Below, piece by piece: positions 14,801-21,803 of a stretch of 22,165 nucleotides of DNA. The notes under the pieces are model-generated. The model worked only from the letters and a program-made list of their open reading frames with translations. It had not been told where the DNA came from and did no database searches. Position 1 is the stretch's first letter; each line of letters starts with the position of its first letter. The stretch covers positions 1 to 22,165 of the forward strand of contig CAZUFB010000033.1 in NCBI GenBank assembly GCA_964619775.1, read 5' to 3'. Source of the stretch: CAZUFB01 sp964619775 (GTDB lineage: Bacteria > Actinomycetota > Coriobacteriia > Coriobacteriales > UMGS124). The translations under genes were made by a program, and so were the position numbers.

Positions 14801-15003
14801 GCGGCTCTTTGCACGGTTGACGCCCGCGCGCCCAGATCCGCGTCCTCGGCCGCGCCCAGGCGCAGCAGGGAAACCATGAGCGGCATGTTGCGTGCGCCTA
14901 GCCGATGCGCGCTATGGCCGTGCGGATATAGATGACTCGTCCGACCATCCTGCAAACCTCAACGGCAGACGGCATCATCGGAAACCCAGCCCCGGTTCCA
15001 GGG

Positions 15004-15112
15004 CGATCCGCGGAATTGCCGAGCGAGGCGCGCAAGGGCGATGCGCACACAAGGTATGTGAGCTCGAACACAACCGCGGCCGGCATTTTGTGGACTGCTC
15101 CGGAGAAGGCCG
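15004..15112 (+). ncRNA. Structured non-coding element, copy 2 (upstream of the coo operon)
   Basis: This is the second copy of the element at 10642-10745, same orientation, 211 bases before cooF. The shared word GCGAGGCGCGCAAGGGCGAT is nearly unchanged. Outer stem TCCGC (15007-15011) pairs with GTGGA (15090-15094) through a G-U pair where copy 1 has A-T. TGCCG (15017-15021) pairs with CGGCA (15081-15085), GCGCA (15030-15034) with TGCGC (15042-15046), and TGTG (15057-15060) with CACA (15069-15072). In the last stem a C-G pair of copy 1 is a T-A pair here, so pairing is kept while sequence changes. Confidence 0.6.
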
Positions 15113-15240
15113 GCGGTACGGGACGCGGCCCTTTCCTGCACCGTCCCCTCTCGCCGCGCATCCGGCGCACGTCGTGCAGGGACCTTTCGCCGATTCGGCC
15201 GCACGGCTGCGATACCTCCCCTGAAGGTCGCACCTATCGT

Positions 15241-15306
15241 TTGACAGAGGAGGGTACGCGGTTCCAACGGGAAGCGGACCTTGACAAATCGGTACCAGGC
15301 GTTCCA
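15241..15306 (+). promoter_or_regulatory. Two direct repeats TTGACA-N14-GTTCCA upstream of cooF
   Basis: TTGACA (15241-15246) and GTTCCA (15261-15266) recur with the same 14-base spacing at 15281-15286 and 15301-15306, exactly 40 bases downstream. The second repeat ends just before the ribosome-binding site. No good -10 follows either TTGACA at normal spacing, so these look more like tandem binding sites for a regulator than two promoters. Confidence 0.5.
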
Positions 15307-15322
15307 GGAGAAGGAGGAAATC

Positions 15323-15811
15323 ATGAAACGCATCCTGGTAGACGCGCCCAGATGCCTGGGCTGCCACACGTGCGAGCTTGCGTGTGCGGTCGCCCACAGC
15401 AAGACGCGGACGCTGTTCGGGGCAGTGCTGGCGGGAGAGCGCCCGCCGGTCGCCGTCGACGTGCTGCAGCATGCCTCGACGCGGTTCCCGCTGCAGTGCC
15501 GCCATTGCAGCGACGCCCCGTGCACGAAGGTGTGCATGGCGGGGGCCCTTGTGCGCGACGAGGCGACGGGCGGCGTGCTCTGCATCGAGGAGAGGTGCAT
15601 CGGCTGCATGATGTGCGCCATGGTGTGCCCGTTCGGCGCGGTGGGGGAGTCCCCCTCGCACAAGGCGGTCAAATGCGATCTGTGCGCGCACACCGGGGAG
15701 GGCGTCCCCTCGTGCGTGGCCGCCTGTCCCACGGGTGCGCTGAGCTTCGAGGAGGTCGAGGGGTTCTCCGACCGCCGCAGACGCGCCTTCGTCGTCAACT
15801 ACCAGGAATAG
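15323..15811 (+). CDS. cooF: CooF-like four-cluster ferredoxin subunit
   Basis: The 162-residue protein carries sixteen cysteines in four sets: 11/14/17/21, 59/62/67/71, 92/95/98/102 and 118/121/131/135. This is the four [4Fe-4S] polyferredoxin pattern of CooF and of the HycB/DmsB class. It has no Tat signal or membrane segment. The ATG at 15323 follows GAAGGAGG; an in-frame ATG 14 codons earlier lacks one. CooF takes electrons from the CODH B/D clusters and passes them to partner redox proteins. Only ten bases separate it from cooS. Placing it first in an operon with NAD-linked subunits suggests it is the wire between CODH and the diaphorase. Confidence 0.88.
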   Translation: MKRILVDAPRCLGCHTCELACAVAHSKTRTLFGAVLAGERPPVAVDVLQHASTRFPLQCRHCSDAPCTKVCMAGALVRDEATGGVLCIEERCIGCMMCAMVCPFGAVGESPSHKAVKCDLCAHTGEGVPSCVAACPTGALSFEEVEGFSDRRRRAFVVNYQE

Positions 15812-15821
15812 GGAGCCTTCC

Positions 15822-17744
15822 ATGTCCGACTATCGCATCGAAACCGCGGCCGCCGCATCGAAGTCCGCCGACCCGGCGTCGGTCGCCATGATCAAAAAGG
15901 CCGCCGAGGAGGGGACCCAGGTCGTCTGGGACCGCTACGAGGCCCAGCTGCCCCAGTGCGGCTTCGGCGAGCTTGGCGTGTGCTGCCGCAACTGCCTGCA
16001 GGGACCGTGCCGCGTCAACCCGTTCGGCGAACCGAGCACCGGCATCTGCGGCGCCAGCGCCGACACCATCGTGGCCCGCAACCTGCTGCGCAACGTGGCG
16101 AGCGGCGCGGCCACGCACGTCGACCACGCCTTCGAGGCGGTCGAGATACTCGAGAAGGCCGCGAACGGCTCCGTCCCCTATCAGATCAAGGACGACGCCA
16201 AGCTGCGCGCGGTGGCTGCGGAGTACGGCATCGACCCCGCGGACACGCCGACCGGGGAGCTCGCCTCCAAGGTGGCCCGGGCGGCTTTCGCCGACTTCGG
16301 CCCCGGCCGCGAGACCATGCAGCTCCTGCTGGGCTCGGCCCCCCAGGAGCGCGTCGAGACCTGGCGCAGCCTCGGCATCCTGCCCAAGAGCCCCGACCAG
16401 GAAGTCCGCCGCGCCCTGCACCAGACCACCATGGGCGTCGACGCCGACCCGGTGAACCTGCTGCTCGGCGTCGCCAAGATGGGCCTGGTCGACTGCTACG
16501 CCGGCCTCAAGCTGGGAACCGACATCCAGGACATCGTGTTCGGCACCCCCTCGCCCGTCAAGACCGAGGCCAACCTGGGCGTTCTCGAGCAGGACAAGGT
16601 CAACGTCGTGGTGCACGGCCACGTCCCGTTCCTCTCGGAGAAGATCGTCGAGTGGGCCGGAAAGCTGGAGGACGAGGCCCGGGCCGCCGGGGCGACGGGC
16701 ATCAAGCTGTCGGGACTGTGCTGCACGGGCAACGAGGTCCTCATGCGCCAGGGCGTGGCCTCGGCCGGCAACTTCCTCTCGCAGGAGCTCGCGGTGATCA
16801 CGGGGGCCGTCGACCTCATGGTGGTCGACGTCCAGTGCATCATGCCGTCGCTGCCGCAGGTGGCGTCCTGCTACCACACCAAGATCGTCACCACCCACGA
16901 GATCGGCCGCATCCCCGGAGCCGAGCACGTGCCCTTCGCGGCCGAGACGGCCGACGAGGACGCGGCGCGCATCGTGCGCATGGGCATCGAGGCGTACCGG
17001 CACCGCGACCGGGCCCGGGTGAGCATCCCCCCGCAGAAGGCGGAGGTGTGGGGCGGCTTCTCGGTCGAGGCCATCGTGGGGGCGCTTGCGACCGTGGACG
17101 CCGAACAGCCCCTCAAACCCCTCGTCGACAGCATCGCCTCGGGCGCCATACGCGGCGTGGTGGGCATGGTGGGGTGCAACAACGTCAAGTTCCCGCAGGA
17201 CGCGCTCATCGTCGACATCTGCAAGGAGCTGCTCGCCAACGACGTGCTCGTGGTGGTCACCGGCTGCGTGGCGCACGCGCTGGGCAAGGCCGGCGTCATG
17301 TGCCCCGCAGGCGCGCAAGCCTATGCGGGCAAGGGGCTGCTCGGGGTGCTCGAGGCCGTGGGCTCGGCGGCAGGCCTCGGCGGGCCGCTCCCGCCGGTGC
17401 TGCACATGGGCAGCTGCGTGGACAACTCCCGGATCGGCGACCTGCTCGGCGCCGTGGCCTCCTACATGGGGATCCCGGTGAAGGACCTGCCCGTTGCCGC
17501 CTCGGCACCCGAGCTCAACCACGAGAAGGCGCTCTCGATCGGCACCTGGGCGGTAGACATGGGCTTGTTCACCCACATCGGGATGGCGCCCTTCTGCCTG
17601 GGCGGCCCGACGGTCGTCAAGGTGCTCACCGAGGACATCGAGGGCCTGACGGGCGGCAAGTTCTACGTCGACGCCGACCCGCACTCGGCGGCCCGGGCCA
17701 TGATCGCGCACATCGACCAAAAGCGCGCCGCGCTGGGCCTGTAG
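15822..17744 (+). CDS. cooS: Anaerobic Ni-Fe carbon monoxide dehydrogenase catalytic subunit
   Basis: The 640-residue protein is a full-length CooS, which interconverts CO + H2O and CO2 + 2 H+ + 2 e-. Ligands match the Carboxydothermus CODH-II numbering at a steady offset of six or seven: D-cluster Cys46 and Cys54; B-cluster Cys55, Cys58, Cys63, Cys76; C-cluster His267, Cys301, Cys339, Cys452, Cys482, Cys532; and Lys569 in the SEKA-like NHEKALSIGTW. The proton-path histidines correspond to His99 and His102, but the third position is Glu105. No acetyl-CoA synthase gene is in the window, so a stand-alone CODH is possible. It is cytoplasmic, with no signal or membrane segment. The start has GGGAGCC nearby. 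It is flanked by cooF and NAD-module genes, and CooC for nickel loading lies 3 kb downstream. Confidence 0.97.
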   Translation: MSDYRIETAAAASKSADPASVAMIKKAAEEGTQVVWDRYEAQLPQCGFGELGVCCRNCLQGPCRVNPFGEPSTGICGASADTIVARNLLRNVASGAATHVDHAFEAVEILEKAANGSVPYQIKDDAKLRAVAAEYGIDPADTPTGELASKVARAAFADFGPGRETMQLLLGSAPQERVETWRSLGILPKSPDQEVRRALHQTTMGVDADPVNLLLGVAKMGLVDCYAGLKLGTDIQDIVFGTPSPVKTEANLGVLEQDKVNVVVHGHVPFLSEKIVEWAGKLEDEARAAGATGIKLSGLCCTGNEVLMRQGVASAGNFLSQELAVITGAVDLMVVDVQCIMPSLPQVASCYHTKIVTTHEIGRIPGAEHVPFAAETADEDAARIVRMGIEAYRHRDRARVSIPPQKAEVWGGFSVEAIVGALATVDAEQPLKPLVDSIASGAIRGVVGMVGCNNVKFPQDALIVDICKELLANDVLVVVTGCVAHALGKAGVMCPAGAQAYAGKGLLGVLEAVGSAAGLGGPLPPVLHMGSCVDNSRIGDLLGAVASYMGIPVKDLPVAASAPELNHEKALSIGTWAVDMGLFTHIGMAPFCLGGPTVVKVLTEDIEGLTGGKFYVDADPHSAARAMIAHIDQKRAALGL

Positions 17745-17755
17745 CGGAGGCCGAC

Positions 17756-18256
17756 ATGGACGACGACATCCGGGCGCGCTGCAGGTGCATAGCCGACCGC
17801 TACGGCGGCGACCGGCGCCACGCCCTGGCGGCCATGCAGGACATGCAAGACGAATTCAAATACGTCCCCCGCGAGGGGATCGAGCTGCTCGCCGGGCGCT
17901 TCGGGTGTTCGGTGGGGGAGCTCTACGCGCTCGCGACCTTCTACAAGGCGCTGTCGCTGAAACCCAAGGGCGAGCATGTGGTGAAGGTGTGCGCCGGAAC
18001 CACGTGCCACATCCGCGGAGCCGGCAGCGTGCGCGACGAGGTGGCGCGCGAGCTGGGCATCGAGGTGGGGCAGACCACCGACGACGGCCTCTTCACGCTC
18101 GAGGAGGTGCACTGCGTGGGCGCCTGCGCGCTGGCGCCCGTGATGCTGGTGGACGACGACCTCTACGGCGACGTCACGCTCGAGCGGCTGCCGGGCATCC
18201 TCGCGTCGTACCGCCGCGAGAAGACCGCCGTCGGAGCCGGGGAGGTGGGGGTATGA
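17756..18256 (+). CDS. NuoE/HydC-like [2Fe-2S] subunit
   Basis: The 166-residue product has the helical N-terminus and thioredoxin-like [2Fe-2S] domain of NuoE/HydC. LAAMQDMQDEFKYVPREGIELLA precedes VGELYALATFYKALSLKPKG, and the cluster ligands are Cys79 and Cys84 (VKVCAGTTCHIRGA) with Cys120 and Cys124 (VHCVGACALAPVM). This subunit normally pairs with the NuoF/HydB flavoprotein, which is the next gene, overlapped by four bases (ATGA). The start follows GCGGAGG, 11 bases after the cooS stop. The final 15 residues are a short extension. The close coupling with CODH genes implies a CODH-linked diaphorase. Confidence 0.93.
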   Translation: MDDDIRARCRCIADRYGGDRRHALAAMQDMQDEFKYVPREGIELLAGRFGCSVGELYALATFYKALSLKPKGEHVVKVCAGTTCHIRGAGSVRDEVARELGIEVGQTTDDGLFTLEEVHCVGACALAPVMLVDDDLYGDVTLERLPGILASYRREKTAVGAGEVGV

Positions 18257-20037
18257 GCCGCGAAATCCGCGTGTGCTGCGGCATAGGCTGCGCAGCCAAG
18301 GGCGCCCTCGACGTGCTCGCCGCCCTGGAGCACGCGGCGGAGGGGCTCGACGTGGCGGTGCGCCCCGAGGTGAAGCGCACCGGCTGCACGGGGCTGTGCG
18401 AAAAGGGCCCCACCGTCACCGTGCTGCCCGAGGGGACGGTCTACTACGACGTGAAGCCGCGAGACGCCGAGGAGGTCGTGGCGAGCCTGGGAGGAGAACC
18501 GGTCGAAAGGCTGCTCTACCCTCAGGCCGAGGAGTTCTTCGAGGGCCAGGTCAAGATCGCCCTGCGCAACACGGGCTCCATAGACCCCTCCTCCATCGAG
18601 GAGTACGAGCGGCGCGGCGGCTACGATGCGTTGCGCAAGGCGCTGGGCATGGAGCCGGACGAGGTTATAGGGATCGTCGAGCAAAGCGGCCTGCGCGGCC
18701 GCGGCGGGGCGGGCTTCCCCACCGGCGCCAAGTGGCGATCGTGCGCCGCCGCACCCGGCGAGGCGCGGTACATGCTGTGCAACGGGGACGAGGGCGACCC
18801 CGGCGCCTTCATGGACGAAAGCATCATGGAGGGCGACCCCCACTCGGTGCTCGAGGGGCTCGCCATAGGCGCCTACGCCATCGGCGCCCACCAGGGATAC
18901 CTTTACATCCGCGACGAGTACACGGCCGCGCGGGCGGCGGTGGGGCGCGCCATCGAGGACGCGCGCGCGAAGGGCTACCTGGGCGAGAACGTCCTCGGCA
19001 GCGGATTCTCGTTCGACTGCGAGATCGTGCGCGGCGGCGGGGCCTTCGTGTGCGGCGAGTCCTCGGCGCTCATCGCCTCCATCGAGGGCAAGATCGGCGA
19101 GCCGCGGCCCAAGTACGTGCGCAGCGTCGAAAAAGGCCTCTACGACATGCCCACGGTGCTCAACAACGTGGAGACCCTGGCGTGCGTGCCCTACATCGTG
19201 CTCAACGGCCCCGAGGCGTTCAACGCGGTGGGCACCCCCGCAAGCGCGGGGACCAAGGTCTTCTCCCTGGTGGGCAAGGTCGAGCGCACCGGCCTGGTCG
19301 AGGTGCCCATGGGCATCTCGATGCGCGACCTGGTCTTCCGCATCGGCGGCGGGGTCAAGGGCGGCCGCCCGTTCAAGGCGGTGCAGACCGGCGGGCCCTC
19401 GGGGGGCTGCCTGCCCGCCTCGGAGCTCGACGTGGCGGTGGACTACGAGTCGCTGGCCGAACGCGGCAGCATCATGGGGTCGGGCGGCATGATCGTGATG
19501 GACGACCGCAGCTGCATGGTGGACGTGGCGCGCTATTACGTGAACTTCCTGTGCGAGGAGAGCTGCGGCCAGTGCGTTCCCTGCCGCGAGGGGCTGCGCC
19601 AGATGCTGAGGATCCTCACCGACATCTGCGAGGGCCGGGGCAGGCCCGGCGACATAGAGCTGCTCGAGCGCATCGGGCGCACGGTGGGGGACGCCTCGCT
19701 GTGCAGCCTGGGCAAGACGGCCCCCAACCCGGTGCTCTCCACCATACGGTTCTTCCGCGAGGAATACGAGGAGCACATCGAGGGCAAGGTGTGCCGGGCA
19801 GGCGTGTGCCGTGCGCTCACGCGCTTCGAGATCGACCCGGCGCGCTGCGTGGGCTGCGGGGCGTGCTCGCGCGCATGCCCCGTGGGCGCCGTCTCGGGCG
19901 AGCGCCGCAAGCCGCACGCCATAGACGCGCAGGCGTGCATCGCGTGCGGAAGCTGCCGCAACGCCTGCCGCCTCGACGCCGTCGCGGTGGCGGGGGTCGA
20001 GGCGGTCGCGAACGCGAAGGGAGGCGAGGCGCTGTGA
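18253..20037 (+). CDS. NuoF/HydB-like NADH-binding flavoprotein with extra iron-sulphur domains
   Basis: The 594-residue protein has the HydB architecture. An N-terminal thioredoxin-like [2Fe-2S] domain (1-85) has Cys9, Cys13, Cys45 and Cys49. The NuoF core has the glycine-rich FMN/NAD motif GLRGRGGAGFPTGAKW (146-161), NGDEGDPGAFMD, the VCGESSALIASIEG block, and the N3-type [4Fe-4S] ligands Cys438, Cys441, Cys444 and Cys484. The C-terminus holds a two-[4Fe-4S] ferredoxin (from Cys532: CVGCGACSRAC, then CIACGSCRNAC). It oxidises or reduces NAD(H) through FMN. The same domain layout occurs in the electron-bifurcating HydABC/Bfu family, so simultaneous use of ferredoxin is possible but unproven. 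It overlaps the genes on both sides by four bases, a sign of a stable stoichiometric complex. Confidence 0.93.
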   Translation: MSREIRVCCGIGCAAKGALDVLAALEHAAEGLDVAVRPEVKRTGCTGLCEKGPTVTVLPEGTVYYDVKPRDAEEVVASLGGEPVERLLYPQAEEFFEGQVKIALRNTGSIDPSSIEEYERRGGYDALRKALGMEPDEVIGIVEQSGLRGRGGAGFPTGAKWRSCAAAPGEARYMLCNGDEGDPGAFMDESIMEGDPHSVLEGLAIGAYAIGAHQGYLYIRDEYTAARAAVGRAIEDARAKGYLGENVLGSGFSFDCEIVRGGGAFVCGESSALIASIEGKIGEPRPKYVRSVEKGLYDMPTVLNNVETLACVPYIVLNGPEAFNAVGTPASAGTKVFSLVGKVERTGLVEVPMGISMRDLVFRIGGGVKGGRPFKAVQTGGPSGGCLPASELDVAVDYESLAERGSIMGSGGMIVMDDRSCMVDVARYYVNFLCEESCGQCVPCREGLRQMLRILTDICEGRGRPGDIELLERIGRTVGDASLCSLGKTAPNPVLSTIRFFREEYEEHIEGKVCRAGVCRALTRFEIDPARCVGCGACSRACPVGAVSGERRKPHAIDAQACIACGSCRNACRLDAVAVAGVEAVANAKGGEAL

Positions 20038-20813
20038 GCGGCAAACAGGGCTGCGAGCGCCTGACGGTCGTCATCGACGGCCGAGAGTGCCCCTGCGAGA
20101 GGGGCGAATACCTGCTCGACGTGGCGCGGCGCAACGGCATCGACATCCCCACGCTGTGCCACCACCCCGCCCTGCCCGACCAGGCGTGCTGCAGGGTGTG
20201 CCTCGCGGAGGTGGACACCGGGCGCGGCCGGCGCAGGGTAGTGACCTCGTGCATCTACCCTGTCGAGCGAAAATGCGAGGTGTTCACCGACAGCGAGCGC
20301 GTCCGGGAGGAGCGCGGCATGGTGCTCGCGCTCATACTCAAGCACGCGCCCGCCGCCGAGGACGTCCGCGCCCTGGCCGAGCGGTACGGCGCCCCGCTGC
20401 TCGACACCTTCGTGGAGGCCGACGACCCCGACAACAGGTGCGTCCTGTGCGGGAAGTGCGTGCGCGCCTGCCGCATGCTGGGGTCGGGGGCCATCACGAC
20501 GGTCATGCGCGGCATCGAGAAGCGGGTGGCCACCCCCTACGACGAGCCCTCCGCGGAGTGCGTGGGCTGCGGGGCCTGCGCCAACGTGTGCCCCACCGGC
20601 AACATCGACGTGGTCGACGACCCCGTCGGCGGCACGCGCACCGTCTGGGGGCGCACCTTCGAGCTGGTGCCGTGCGAGAGGTGCGGCGCGCCCGTCGGGA
20701 CGCGCGAATCCGTCGAGCGTGCCGCCGCGCTCGCGGGGACCGAGCCGCAGGCGCTGTGCGCCACCTGCCGCAGGGGCCGGACGGCGGAGGAGGTCGACAG
20801 GGCGCTTCCGTAG
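20034..20813 (+). CDS. Short NuoG/HydA N-terminal-like iron-sulphur subunit
   Basis: The 259-residue product starts at GTG 20034, overlapping the preceding stop (GTGA). A plant-type [2Fe-2S] domain uses Cys42, Cys53, Cys56 and Cys73. A two-[4Fe-4S] ferredoxin follows at Cys136/139/142/146 and Cys176/179/182/186. The His-Cys3 cluster usual in NuoG/HydA is missing: LKHAPAAEDVRALAERYGA keeps a His but no Cys. The C-terminus has CERC (214-217) and CATC (242-245), a possible metal or extra cluster site. There is no H-cluster domain, so it is not a hydrogenase, and no molybdopterin domain. It most likely links the diaphorase to CooF/CooS. It is the last gene of the operon, before a strong hairpin. 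Confidence 0.88.
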   Translation: MSGKQGCERLTVVIDGRECPCERGEYLLDVARRNGIDIPTLCHHPALPDQACCRVCLAEVDTGRGRRRVVTSCIYPVERKCEVFTDSERVREERGMVLALILKHAPAAEDVRALAERYGAPLLDTFVEADDPDNRCVLCGKCVRACRMLGSGAITTVMRGIEKRVATPYDEPSAECVGCGACANVCPTGNIDVVDDPVGGTRTVWGRTFELVPCERCGAPVGTRESVERAAALAGTEPQALCATCRRGRTAEEVDRALP

Positions 20814-20817
20814 GCGA

Positions 20818-20855
20818 CCGGGCCGGCGGGCGCCGCGACGCGCCTGCCGGCCCGG
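20818..20855. terminator. Bidirectional terminator between the coo operon and cooC
   Basis: A 16-base arm (20818-20833) pairs fully with 20840-20855, including one G-U, around a 6-base loop. It sits between the convergent ends of the operon and cooC. There is no U tract on the plus strand, but its position and strength make it the likely shared terminator. Confidence 0.7.
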
Positions 20856-20870
20856 CTCGCCCGGACGTCC

Positions 20871-21641
20871 TTACCGCTCGATACGGGAGAGGATCTGCGC
20901 GTAGAGCGCACGCTCCCGCCCGTCCAGATGGTCGTAGGGGCTCTCTCCGTCGCGGTCGGCCCGGCGCACCGACTCGCTGAAGGGCAGGCACGCCGCAAGC
21001 TCGCGACCCTGCAGGCTCTTTTCGAGCCACTCTTCGTCCTCGAGGCCGGCGACCTTGTTGCCGACGAAGACCAGGTTGTCGAGGCCGATCTCGTGAGCCA
21101 TACGCTCTACCTGCAGGGCGCAGTCAAGCGAGCGTTGGCCAGGCTCCACAACCACGAGCAGCACGTCGACACCCGACGCGGTGCCGCGCCCCAGGTGTTC
21201 GATGCCTGCCTCCATATCCATGATGAGGGTCTCGTCCTTGCGGAGCACGAGGTCGCTCACAAGCGCCCGGACGAAGGTGTTCTCGGGGCAGGCGCACCCG
21301 CCGCCGCCCTTCTGCGCCGCACCCAGCACGAGCAGCGACACGCCGCGATGGACGCGGGCGAAGCGCGCGGCGACGTCGGCGACGTCGGGGTTGAGGTTGA
21401 ACATCTGCCCATAGGTGCCCACCTTGGCTCCCGTGCGTTCCTCGATGAGGTCGATCTGCTCGGCGATCGAGACGATTCCGCGCTGCTCGGCCTCGCCGAC
21501 TCCCAAGGCGCTTGCCAGGTTGGCGTCGGGGTCGGCGTCGAGCGCAAGCACGGTGTCCCCCCGGTCGGCGAGCATGAGCGCGAGCACGGCGGCGACGGTC
21601 GACTTGCCGACGCCCCCCTTGCCCGATATCGCTATCTTCAT
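20871..21641 (-). CDS. cooC: CooC-type nickel-insertion ATPase for CODH
   Basis: The 256-residue protein is a MinD/SIMIBI-class ATPase with the deviant Walker A SGKGGVGKST (residues 6-15), the LALDADPDANLASALG block, a CXC metal motif at Cys116 and Cys118 (GGGGCACPENT), IMDMEAGIEHLGRGT as Walker B region, and VFVGNKVAG. CooC dimers bind Ni through the CXC motif and load the CODH C-cluster with ATP hydrolysis. AAAGGAG precedes the ATG. It is convergent with the coo operon rather than inside it, and on the same strand as the LuxR-type gene at the edge, 157 bases away, so it may be expressed separately from the enzyme. Confidence 0.93.
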   Translation of the reverse strand: MKIAISGKGGVGKSTVAAVLALMLADRGDTVLALDADPDANLASALGVGEAEQRGIVSIAEQIDLIEERTGAKVGTYGQMFNLNPDVADVAARFARVHRGVSLLVLGAAQKGGGGCACPENTFVRALVSDLVLRKDETLIMDMEAGIEHLGRGTASGVDVLLVVVEPGQRSLDCALQVERMAHEIGLDNLVFVGNKVAGLEDEEWLEKSLQGRELAACLPFSESVRRADRDGESPYDHLDGRERALYAQILSRIER

Positions 21642-21783
21642 GTGGCGGGCTCCTTTCTCTCCTGCGTCCGCCCAGTGCGGGCCGCATCAGTTGTACGCCA
21701 AACCGGTGTGCGCGGTGTGGCGCCTGCGGCCGTGCAGGCCGGCCGTTCGGCGGAAGCGCAGGGTCGGCGGCCGGGTGGCGACG

Positions 21784-21803
21784 CCTAAGGCGGCCGCCTT
21801 AGG
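21784..21803. repeat. 20-base perfect palindrome at the LuxR-gene stop codon
   Basis: CCTAAGGCGGCCGCCTTAGG is perfectly self-complementary and contains the TAA stop of the LuxR-type gene. It could fold as a hairpin terminating that transcript, or be a protein-binding site in the 157-base space before cooC. There is no U tract. Confidence 0.5.

Noticed and set aside
14770..14955. Short minus-strand open frame with a hydrophobic MPLMVSLLRLG segment
   Set aside because: Only about 60 codons, no ribosome-binding site or family match; it could be a decayed gene remnant but cannot be supported.
15795..17720. 641-codon minus-strand open frame opposite cooS
   Set aside because: CooS has all metal ligands on the plus strand; the antisense product shows no domain.
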